Positions 22,396 through 31,689 of a stretch of 64,000 nt of DNA are shown here, piece by piece. Source of the stretch: Zygnema cylindricum (Eukaryota > Streptophyta > Zygnematophyceae > Zygnematales > Zygnemataceae); NCBI GenBank assembly GCA_037447655.1, contig JBBHKE010000546.1:49568-113567 (forward strand), in the 5' to 3' direction. Below the pieces are notes generated by a model that saw only the letters and a list, made by a program, of their open reading frames with translations, had not been told where the DNA came from and ran no database searches. The position numbers were made by a program, and so were the translations under genes. Position 1 is the first letter of the stretch. Every line of letters starts with the position of its first letter.

Positions 22396-24220
22396 GTGGA
22401 GTTTTTTAAAAGTAAAAAAACTGGTAAAAAAATGTCGGGAAGCATTGTGAGGACCTTGGCGATTGAAATCATTCATCGAATGAAGGATGAAGAATTTCAC
22501 CCGAATATTAACAAAAAATTTGGTCCCGAGATCAAAATTAACATCACAAAACAGTGGTTTTCAACGTTTTCTGGAGAAGCACAACATTCTAGCTCAAGCC
22601 TAAAAAATAAAACTTTTGTGTAGTCCGAAAAAAAAAGAGCACATCGAAAAAACAGTGGCGTATCACATAGGGGTTATTAACACGAGGATTTTTATCAAGT
22701 AAGCCTCATTTTTTCCTCCCCTTTATCGTTTTATGTCGTATTAATTGTTTGCATTGTTTGCATTTTTTGCTTGTTCGTGCTTGTTGAGGGTTTTGAAGGT
22801 ATTACCAATTTTTTTTTTTTTTTACACCCCCGTCATTTTAAAGATGACAAGATGTAATACAATAATGTTGTCTCTTTTATTGTAGTTATTTGTGTTATTA
22901 TTATTCTTATTTTTTTTTCCAACACTTTACTAAAAATTAGGTCGATTCAACGAGGATTTGGTCGAGAACATGGATGAGACCCATGTAATGGTTAGCATGG
23001 ACAACGAAACATTATTGGGGTTGAGGGGCGATGATGTCGTTAAGTACGCGGATGTTGCTGGCGGCGGAGATTCAATGACGTTGATGGTGTGTCTCACCGG
23101 GGGAGTGAATGCCAAAATCGAAGCACCGATAATTATATTCACCAATCGTTATAGAAACTACCTGATAAAGGGTTTCCTTGATAACATACCCGGTCTGTTA
23201 CCTTAAAAATCTATTTTTATTTTATTTTTTATGAATATTTTTCTTCAACTCATTTTTTTACGTATTTTTTTCATTTGGTAAATGTATTAGGGGTTTTTAT
23301 TGCTTTTAATGTATTTACTTTCCCCCCTCCTCCCATTTGGCTTTTCTCTCTCTTCCTATTTTATTCTTGCTCTTTCCCCACCCTCTTCCCCTCTTTTTTT
23401 TTTCCCTCTCCCTTTCCATTCACTTCACCCTCCCACTATTCGTCTCATTTTGACATCATTTTTTGTCTTACATCATCCACGTCAGTTTTCGTCTTTTCTA
23501 CTAACGTTGTTGTCTTTGTTCAACATTTACGATAGTAGGGGTTTATTACCACACCGGTCTTAAAGGTTGAAACGATAAAACGATAAAACGATTTCCCCCT
23601 AACGGTTTCAAAACCACAGATCTAACCAAGTGGATCGCGAAGGACATGAGAAGGTTATGTTTTTAGGCAATTGCGGCTGCAATAATATGTCGGAGGAGTT
23701 GAGTCGGTTGTTGCTCGCCAAGCGAAGAATCTTCCAATTTTTTCCTCTATGCACTATACACTGTGTGCAGCTTGCGGACTCGTTCGTAATTTAAAAGATC
23801 AAAAAGGTATGGACCAAAAAGTGAGAGGCTTGGAAGATGGAGGGGATCTAAGACGATCAATGGATAGAACCGAGAAACAAAAGTTATTCGGAAAAACCAA
23901 AAAGGCAAAAGAAGAAATTCTTCCTAAGATTGGTAGGCGATTCTATTCGCGAGGTAAATGCACTAAAAGATAAGAACGGGATGGGATACGCACGAAAAGC
24001 GATGATTCAATGTGGTTTGTTGCTGAAAAATGGGATATGGGAGGAGAGTATGCTCACTGAGCAGTTAAAAATCGTCATAATGAAATGGCGGAATTACTTC
24101 AAAGGCGATGATGTGCCACTTCCCAACATAAAGGCACGAGAATTTCTCAAAAGTATGCGAGATGTAGGCACTCATGAAAACGAGGTTACCGAAAAAAATT
24201 TGGTAGACGATTTTATATAA
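22396..24220 (+). pseudogene. DDE_1-type (pogo/Tc1-mariner-like) transposase, best copy, disrupted
   Basis: 22396-22690 encodes an N-terminal helix-turn-helix region, ending with AYHIGVINTRIFI after a frameshift. A GTAAGC donor at 22699 and TTAG acceptor at 22940 bound a probable intron. 22941-23205 carries the first catalytic motif (ENMDETHV, Asp and Glu present) and LTGGVNAKIEAPIIIF, a strand conserved in DDE_1 relatives. 23620-24220 carries the second motif, now GNCGCNN where DNC...HN is expected (Asp lost), then QLADSFVI with the third Asp, followed by a C-terminal region (SIREVNALKDKNGMGYARKA). Stops and frameshifts between segments make it non-functional. It would cut and paste DNA at TA-like sites; no clear ends of its own element were found. 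Confidence 0.6.
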
Positions 24221-25085
24221 TCCCATTTCAACTATATGAATTAATTAGTAAAATAAAGATTGAGGGTGAACACTAGTTTTTTAATATTAATTTGAATTTG
24301 TTTGTTATTTTTGTTATTTTTGTTTTTTTTGTCTCGTTTGCGAAGTTTGGTTATTGATTTTTAGTGTTAGATTGAATTTATTTTTTCGTTTTTGTTTATT
24401 TAGTTTCGTGTGCGAAACTAAGTTATTGTTTGTATACATTTCGTCGGTATTAAATATTATTTCACACTTTTATTTTGTGCGTTTTTTTTGATAAAGTTGT
24501 ATTCGAAAATGTATGAGGACATTGATTTATCATTATAATGCGTATTTGCATGGATTATCCTTTTGTCTCCTTGAGTTTTCCACAATCATTGACTGTATTT
24601 GCCTCTTCCACAATGGTGGAATTTCACCTCACCCAATCAGCGACAAGACAGTTTCGTTCCTGAACGAAAAAAGTTAAGTTGAACATTCGGCGAAACACAA
24701 TTTTTCGTTAATACTGGCTTGGCGACGAGAATGCCTCGTCGATTGATCATTTCCAGCGACGAGAGGGTGTAATACGTTTAACCATATAATGTTTGAGACC
24801 AAAATAGTTTTTTTTCTCCGTGTTTGAAGGAAGTTCAAATTAATAAATTCTTTTGAACTTCCTCTAAAAAAAGAGAAAACATTTGTGGCTAGCAAAATAT
24901 GTGTGTTGCTTGTGTAACTCTTTGCTTTGAAAATGTTAAACTTGTTTTTGTATTTCATGGTGTCTTCCTCCTCTCCCTTACCTTTGTTGAGTTCTTATTC
25001 ATCAATGGTTTTTTTTTTGGCCCTTTCATTTAATGATTTTATTTTTACATATATCGATTTTAAAATTCTCTACAACTAATCCTCC
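24221..25085. other. AT-rich DNA with GCGACGAG motifs
   Basis: AT-rich spacer. At 24635-24770 AGCGACAAG, GGCGACGAGAATGCCTCGTCG and AGCGACGAG recur, resembling the array at 13660-13935, so this may mark the right side of the decayed DNA transposon. A small hairpin GAAGTTCAAATT...AACTTCCTC spans about 24828-24862. No gene is supported. Confidence 0.4.
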
Positions 25086-28000
25086 CTCGCAGCTTACCAA
25101 GAACCTAATCTCTGCAACTGTCCTATATGAAAAAGAGTTTGAAACAGAAACTAAGAAAGGAATCTTCACAGCAAGCTTTGATAATGAGGTCTATTTGATA
25201 ACTTAGAAGGGCAGTCATGGTATGTTCAGAATTGTACTTTGCAATGAAAATACTGTTCTCTACCCGTGTGCAAGTGATATGATGCTTTGGCACAAAAATT
25301 TGGGGCATGTGCATCTAGATAGATTAAAGAAAATGAACAAAAGTAGAATAGTGGGATGGTATTACTTTTGAAGATGATGAGACCTCTGATGATTATAGTG
25401 GATGTGCCCAAGGGGAGATTCATAGACTTCAATTTCCAAAAGAAACCACATTTAGAAGACAGAAAGTATTGGATCTAATTCACACTGAATATTGGGGACT
25501 TGCTAGGTATGCGTCACATGGGGGGAAGAGATGGATGTTAACTATCACGGATGATTGGTCTAGATACACTAAGGTATAATTTCCACAAACATAAGTCAAA
25601 GGTATTAAGATGTTTCAAAGAATATAAAGCATGGAGTGAAAAACTACATGAAACCTCAATAAAAGAGATAAGAAGTGATAATGGGAAAGAATACACCTCA
25701 ATGGAATTTGAAGAATTTCTTAAAGAGGAAAGAATTCATCATGAGAAAATTGTTCCTTATAATCGGGAACAAAATGGAGTAGCAAAAAGAGTGAATAGAA
25801 CTTTAGCAGATAAATCTAGAATTATGCTAACTGATAAGATGATAGGATTGCAGTTTTGGGCAAAGTCTATGAACTATGCAAATTTCATCAAAGATAGAGT
25901 CGTAACTTTAGTAAATAAGGAGGAAACTCCGTATGAGAGGTGGACAGGAAGAAACACAAATTTGTCTAGATTGAGAGTGTTCGAAAGTCAAGTCAATAGT
26001 TTGGATTCCGATAAAACTAAATGGAAGTAAGAGAGAAGAGGGAAACCAAGATATCTTGCAGGATATGATGAGAGCACAAAATGATACCGAGTATATGATT
26101 TGAAAAAGAGAGATATCATTTTGGTAAAACACATAGTGGTGATTAATGAAGTAAAGTCCATTGATCCATTCAAATATAATAAGAAAATCAGATTTGTATC
26201 GGATCAGGTTTTTGACTTTGATTTTGGAAATGAAGATAAAGAAGATGGAGAAAATAAATAAATTTGCAGATATATCAAAAGAGATGGAGGAAAAGACAAC
26301 ATCTGAGGTAACGCCACAATACGAAGTGGAAACCGATGAGGAACTTGATGACACACCTGAATTGAAAGATAGGCGACCTGAGAATCTTCCTAAATGAAAC
26401 CCAAGGATGCCTTCCATACCGGCGTCATATTTTGAAGGGGGAAGAAGTAGTGAACGACAAAAAGAAAAACAAATAAATAACCATCTCACAAAGATGTCTC
26501 ACCCAGATAAACCTTAGACATACTTAGAGGCCATATACACCCCAGAACGTGGATCACTACTATAAATGAAGAAATGGCCTCCATCATGTAAGCCAATACA
26601 TAGGAGTTGCTAGATTGTCCACCGGACCGAAAACAGATTGGATGTAAGTAGATGTTTAAACTTAAACAAAACCCATATATTAGAATTAAAAGATACAAAG
26701 CTAGGCTGGTTGCTAAAGGTTAAACTTAGAAAGAAAGAATAGACTATGAAAAGACCTTTGCACTTGTACTCAAATTCCCTTCCGTTATAATCCTCTTAAG
26801 TTTAGCCGCAGCAGAGGGTATGGAAATACACCAGATGGATATTAAGACCACCTTGTTACACGCAGAGTTGGAAGAAAAAATCTACATGAGGCAACCAGAA
26901 GGATTCGAGGAAAGTGGAGAAGAAAGTAAGGTATGCAAACTGATAAAATCACTTTATGGCCTTAAACATACATCAAAAATAGAACATAAAGTTGGATGAA
27001 ATTCTGACTGGTTTGGGGTATATCAGAATTAGTTTGGATCACTCTATATAAATATATTTGAAGATGTGAATAGAGTGATGTTCGTTGCTATTTATGTGGA
27101 TGATTTGATAGTCTCAAGCAAGTTCTTAGATAAGATTAACAAACTAAAACAAGATCTAAGAAGTTGGTTTGAGATGAAATATCTCAACGAAGCAAAATAC
27201 ATTTTGGGGATTCAAATGGAGAGGGAAAGAGGGAACAGAATTAAAAGACTCACTCAAAAGGAAGCTATTGGTAATATGTTAGAAATGTTTTAGATGGATA
27301 AAAAAAATGGATGTACCACTCCCATGGATAAAAAAAAAATATCAGAGGGGAGTGAAGAGGGAGGAATATTGATTTTGACTAATGAGATAGATGAGGAGGA
27401 AAATATTTTTATGGAAGGGATTCCGTATCGGCATATTGTTGGCAGTTTAATTTACTTTATAAACTGTACTCGTCCACGTGTAGCGAGGTGTCCTCGGGAG
27501 AAGTCTAAATGAGCCCAGAAAGAGAGATTGAAAACCAGCCAAAAGAGTGATGAGATATTTGGTGGGAACAAAAAAATTGTGGTTCTGTTTAAGGGGGGAG
27601 CACATTAACATTATTGCTAGAAGTGATGCCAGTTATGAGATTTTCCCTTAAGGGCGGTGTACAACTGGATATGCGTTGCAAATTGGATCTGGTGTATGCT
27701 ATTGGAGTAGCAAACAACATAAAGTAATTTCTCAGTCCACTATGGAGGTTGAGAACATTCTTTTTTGTGCTGCCACCAAAGAATTATTGTGCATGAAATC
27801 TCTTATTAAATAACTTGGGTTCATGAAGTCTGGAACTCAAAATGTTTTTTGTGATAATCAAGCTGCTATCTCTATTGCAGCTAATCCGAAACATCACTTC
27901 AAAGCTAAACATATGGATATTACACTAAGCTTTGTCACAGAGAAGGTTGAAAATAAAATTATTCAACTGAATCATAAAAGTGATAGAGAAATGATTGCAG

Positions 28001-28110
28001 ACAGACGAGGATTTATCTCCTGAAGAACAGAAGTTCATGCAGACTATTCCTTACAGGCAAGTAGTGGGAAGTCTAATCTATTTTATGAATTGTACCCGGC
28101 TGCCCCCCCC
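25085..28110 (+). pseudogene. Ty1/copia retrotransposon 1, 5'-truncated and rearranged
   Basis: Starts inside the gag-pre-integrase region (LISATVLYEKEF), followed by the zinc-binding MLWHKNLGHVH motif (about 25280). The integrase core is in the open frame 25551-26030 (IRSDNGKEYTS, then the RVNRTLADKSR region that normally carries the catalytic Glu). Reverse transcriptase is broken, with IYVDDLIVSS at about 27090-27120, and RNase H spans 27650-28020. At about 28000 the RNase H is cut and joined to a second, upstream-type copia piece (QTIPYRQVVGSLIYFMNCT), so the 3' end is chimeric. Many stops. No LTR is attached on the 5' side. Confidence 0.75.
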
Positions 28111-28114
28111 CACT

Positions 28115-28557
28115 GGGAAAACTTGCGGTGGTGAAATGTCAATTTTTCTTCTCTTTTCTCTCCCCCCCTCAAGCTGCAAAGTTGCCTGCATCGCTAACAA
28201 TAGAAGAGCTTGAAGGTAAACAACCGTGGATTCCAAGGACTTGAGATTGAAAAAGGCGAGTGCATGCTTCATACCCATGTAATCAAAATCAAGTCCATAC
28301 ACTATCAAATTAGGCTGCACCTATGAGGTCTGAGATACTTGGTGTTGCCGTGGTGTCTTCATGAAATGCCATCGCTTCTTACCGTTTTGCAATCGTTGGT
28401 GTTGTCCTGATTCCCGCCTTACTGTCAAAAATCATTCTTGTTGCTCCTTTCCGATAAGCGTGACTGTGAGGGAAAGAAACCAAAGTTGGGAGTGCTTTCC
28501 GTGGTAATCTTGGTTGGTTGCACCGAAAGAAAAGAGAGCGGTCTGGTCGCGTCACTT
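28115..28557. other. Spacer between copia pieces, not identified
   Basis: No domain could be assigned on either strand. It is bounded by the chimeric copia 3' end and an LTR start. Confidence 0.35.
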
Positions 28558-28558
28558 T

Positions 28559-29550
28559 TGAAATCACTAGATTTAGGTGAGATATTTTCTAGGTCTTAAT
28601 TAAAACAAAGAAAATAAAAACAGAGGCAGCCTACCTCCACCTTCTCTCTTTGGCCCCCACACTTGTTGTAGTCACTGAAGGAGAGAGAGGGCGGTGGAGC
28701 CATGGCTGCTTTAGCTCCATAGGCAAGGCTTAAGAGTGACCTAAGTCACTCTCAACCAAAAAGGTTGAGTCCTGCAGGACTCGAACCTCCAACCGGTAGG
28801 GCGAGGCATAGCCGTTAATTCTTACCAGTTTGTCGTAGTAGTACGTTAGGATACATGGGGTTCGATAGCTATTTATACAATAGATAGACGACTAAATCCG
28901 ATTAACGAAATTACAAATAGGAAAACTAGAAACTAGTTGGGGAATTTAGTGCTAACGAAACAAATGTATCGAACATTTGTTTTGAACGGCTGAGAATTAA
29001 AACCGAGTTGGATCCAACGGCTCACATCAATGCCGAGATCCAAGAATGGCCGCTTTGGGGGTTTTCGGATGTAACATGACCTGGCGACACGTGGCAATAT
29101 GTCATTCGGAAACTGGAATCCTGGGGAGCGTGAGGACAAGTCCGGAGGAGACAGACGTCCACTCCATGGCCTTGTCGTACACAGGCCGTACAGAAAGTAC
29201 ATCGGCCATAGTACCTTCTGTACTATACAGTCTTCTGATTAGTTCCATACATCAGTATATAGGGGTTGTGAGAGGGTTTAGAACTTAGTGAATTGAGGAG
29301 GTAGCCACCTCTCTCTCAACAAGCTTGTATAAATATTGGCACCTTTTGCCACTCAATAATTAATCGCCTGGTTAGGCGTTTTCAGTGATTCCTTTTTCTG
29401 TGGACTCAGGGGAGTCCAGACTGCACAGGGGTGCACTCAGATTATCTATTTATCTGATAGGGTAGCAATTGCTCTCGTTGAAAGTGGGTTAGTCAAAAAC
29501 TACCTAGAGGCTTCCTCAATTTTGGTCCAAATGGATGACACAGAATTGCA
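28559..29550 (+). mobile_element. Copia-type LTR A (5' LTR of element 2)
   Basis: Begins TGAAATCAC and ends GAATTGCA, directly followed by a primer-binding site. Its early part (TATTTTCTAGGTC, GAGGCAGCC, CCACACTTGT, GTCACTGAAG) is shared with LTR-B (39631), LTR-C (minus, 30610-31150) and LTR-D (60986). A TATA-like TATAAATATTGG occurs near 29328, and CAGGGGAGTC near 29407 is shared with LTR-B. About 992 bp, close to the 982 bp of LTR-D. An antisense B-box-like motif lies at 28772-28786. Confidence 0.65.
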
Positions 29551-29565
29551 GGTTATGGGCCCACC
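29551..29565 (+). other. Primer-binding site, half-tRNA type (initiator Met)
   Basis: GGTTATGGGCCCACC immediately follows LTR-A. It is the exact complement of the anticodon stem-loop region of plant initiator tRNA-Met (GGTGGGCCCATAACC, from general knowledge), not of the tRNA 3' end. Such half-tRNA priming is known for Drosophila copia, Ty5 and Osser. Confidence 0.65.
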
Positions 29566-29574
29566 CTGTAGGGT

Positions 29575-30605
29575 GCCCATATTCACGGATGTGGATTCAT
29601 TTACTGGGAAGCTATGATGACAGGGGCATTATGTGAGAAACGATACTGGGGTATTGTTCGTGGACAAGTGAAACATCCATCTCAAGGAACTCCACCAGGG
29701 TTTGGAGAAGTGAGGTTTTTCTGCAGCAGGATCTGCTCGAACGGAGGAGAGAGATGATGGGGACAGCAGTGTGTCCGAAAAAGGGAAAGGAAAGGAGACA
29801 CCTCTCACTCCTCTTGCCATGGCACCCGGAGCGATGGCCGTGAAGACCGAGGAAAACGACATTCAGATGTGGGAGTACACCAACATGAATGCCAGGCACT
29901 TCATTCTGAGGCACCTCACCCAAGCGTTAGCAACTTCTCACCTTCAAATCTTCAAGGCCGAGGAGTTGTGGATGACCTTAGTGGAGATCTATAGAGCTGG
30001 CACCATTCAGGAGCTTGAGCTGGCTGAGCAAAGGCTGATTAGTTATACTTTCAAAATAAGAAAGATGTTGGACTATTGCACCGATCTCTCTTGTCTATAC
30101 ATGGAGATGGAAAGTGCCGGATGGACAGGCACTATGAAGATGAAAGTTAACACTCTCATCATGAAGTTTTGGGAGGAGTATGAAAATATAGTATACCGAG
30201 TGCAACAAATGGATGATAGTGCTTGGAAGTGGAGCATCGCGGTTTGAATGATACTCATACAAGAAAAGACCATTGAGACCCGAAGAGGAGGAAAGAGTGT
30301 TCAAGTTCTAGCTGCCGGAACTGACCGATGGAGGAAGGATCCGAAGAAGCCGTACCACAGCTTCAAAGGGGAAAAGGATAAATTTGGAGAACCAAGGACT
30401 CCAAAGGGCCTTTGTCATTTCTACAAAAAGCCGGGGCACTTCATAGCTAATTGCATCAAGCTATCGGAGTTGAGGCTCCAAGAAAATCGTGGAGGTGGTT
30501 CTTCCGGAGGGAAGAAGAAAGCACTTGTGGTCAGACGAGTGAAAAGAGAGACCGAGGAAGACGAGTCCTCCGAGGAGGAGGATAGGGAGCTTCTTCTTGA
30601 AAAGA
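29575..30605 (+). pseudogene. Ty1/copia element 2: gag with zinc knuckle, truncated
   Basis: After the primer site, shifting frames give a gag start, then the open frames 29771-30247 and 30248-30790. The capsid-like part has LAEQRLISYTFKIRKMLDYC near 30020-30080. The zinc knuckle at about 30412-30456 reads CHFYKKPGHFIANC, with Tyr replacing the second Cys, so it is probably defective. An acidic Glu-rich stretch follows. Homology with element 3 (35215 onward) stops at about 30605, where an inverted LTR begins. Confidence 0.7.
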
Positions 30606-31150
30606 ATCCCGAAATCCTCTTCCGCAATCTCGGCGTTAATTCCGGCCGTCCGATTAAATTCATATTTAATCGTAGCCGTAATAAATGCATGTGCGATATT
30701 CTTTTCTATAAAGAAACAAATGCGCGGTATTGGTTTCTTATCCATACCGCTATCCGTACTTTTACAATTATGGATCTATGTCTCCCCTAATCAGTTATAG
30801 TTAAATGAATTTTCCTACTTAATAACATTTAAATAAATATCATACCCTACATTACGTAACATTCGATGAAGACTTAACGGCTAAAGCTACCGTCTACCGT
30901 CTGCCTGCCGGCCGGTAGGTACAAGGATCAAATCCTGTAGCCGGCACCATATCCTATTAGTAATAAAACCCCTAACTAATATATATTCCCGTAAACTTCT
31001 AGTTAGCCTAGGTAGCTATGGCTCTAGCTCCCTCTCCAATTTCTGAATGACTGCGACAAGTTTGAGAGTTGGAGAGAGAAGTTAGAGGTAGACTGCCTCG
31101 GCTTCTTTCTATATTTCTATTTAGACCTAGAAAATACTTTAAATGGATCA
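30606..31150 (-). mobile_element. Inverted copia-type LTR fragment C
   Basis: Read on the minus strand from 31150 it gives TATTTTCTAGGTCT, GAGGCAGTCTACC, CTCTCAAACTTGTCGCAGTC in the order found at the starts of LTR-A, B and D. It is the 5' half of an LTR in inverted orientation, joined at about 30605 to gag of element 2. At 30925-30953 is a tRNA-like arm (AAGGATCAAATCC and a following GCCGGCACCA). Confidence 0.6.
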
Positions 31151-31259
31151 TTATGTGTTGGATTGGCACGTGAAGCCGGTCCAATACGGGGTAGAATATG
31201 GAATATCCATACTCGAGCTGCCCGTAATAAATGGGTACGGACCCGCCAGTCTCTACATC

Positions 31260-31331
31260 GAGCTGGTGGCACAGTGGTAGTGCGTTCGCAGCTGAAGTGA
31301 AATGTCCCAGGTTCGAACCCTGGCTGGCTCT
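31260..31331 (+). ncRNA. tRNA-like sequence in left LTR of TRIM
   Basis: Folds by hand into a cloverleaf: acceptor GAGCTGG/CTGGCTC, D stem GCAC/GTGC, anticodon stem TTCGC/GTGAA, variable loop ATGTC, T stem CCAGG/CCTGG with loop TTCGAAC. The A box region (TGGCACAGTGGTAG) and B box (GGTTCGAACCC) match Pol III internal promoters. The anticodon would be CTG, but position 33 is G rather than the near-universal T, so this is a tRNA-like domain and not a normal decoding tRNA. Confidence 0.7.
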
Positions 31332-31384
31332 AATTTACCCAAGTGTGGGACATGCCGAATCCCGGATTTATAGGAAATCTAACA

Positions 31385-31397
31385 TGGTATCGGAGCC
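31385..31397 (+). other. TRIM primer-binding site (initiator Met 3' end)
   Basis: TGGTATCGGAGCC starts at the first base after the left LTR, complementary with one mismatch to the 3' end of plant initiator tRNA-Met. Confidence 0.8.
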
Positions 31398-31545
31398 AGC
31401 GGGATTGCGGATGGTTTGACCGGCTTTTTCGTGAGGGGGGGTATTGGATTGGCACGTGAAGCCGGTCCAATACGGGGTAGAATATGGAATATCCATACTC
31501 GAGCCGCCCGTAATAAACCAGTACGGACCCGCCAGTCTCTACATC

Positions 31546-31617
31546 GAGCTGGTGGCAGAGTGGTAGTGCGTTCGCAGCTGAAGTGAAAGGTCCCAGGTTC
31601 GAACCCTGGCCGGCTCA
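31546..31617 (+). ncRNA. tRNA-like sequence in right LTR of TRIM
   Basis: Same cloverleaf as the left LTR copy with acceptor GAGCTGG/CCGGCTC and discriminator A, variable loop AGGTC, and intact T arm. One D-stem pair is lost (GCAG). The two copies differ at several bases, yet the acceptor, anticodon and T stems stay paired in both. Confidence 0.7.
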
Positions 31618-31689
31618 AATTTACCCAAGTGTGGGACATGCCGAATCCCGGATTTATAGGAAATCTAACACAGCGGCTCACATGGCGAC

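Larger units (their letters stand above)
31156..31670 (+). mobile_element. Complete TRIM (miniature LTR retrotransposon) with tRNA-like LTRs
   Basis: Two direct 229-bp LTRs (31156-31384, 31442-31670), highly similar, starting TGTTGG or TATTGG and ending AAATCTAACA, enclose only 57 bp. The interior begins with TGGTATCGGAGCC, one base off the usual initiator-Met site TGGTATCAGAGCC, and ends in a GTGAGGGGGGG polypurine tract. That is the minimal set of signals for priming of both strands. No protein is encoded, so mobility would depend on another element's enzymes. The flanks (TTATG, CAGCG) do not match, so recombination may have altered an end. Both LTRs carry a tRNA-like sequence, described separately. 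Confidence 0.85.

Noticed and set aside
31260-31617. Calling the LTR sequences genuine tRNA-Gln genes
   Set aside because: They lie within LTRs, position 33 is G instead of T, and the sequence does not resemble plant tRNA-Gln; they are tRNA-like domains.
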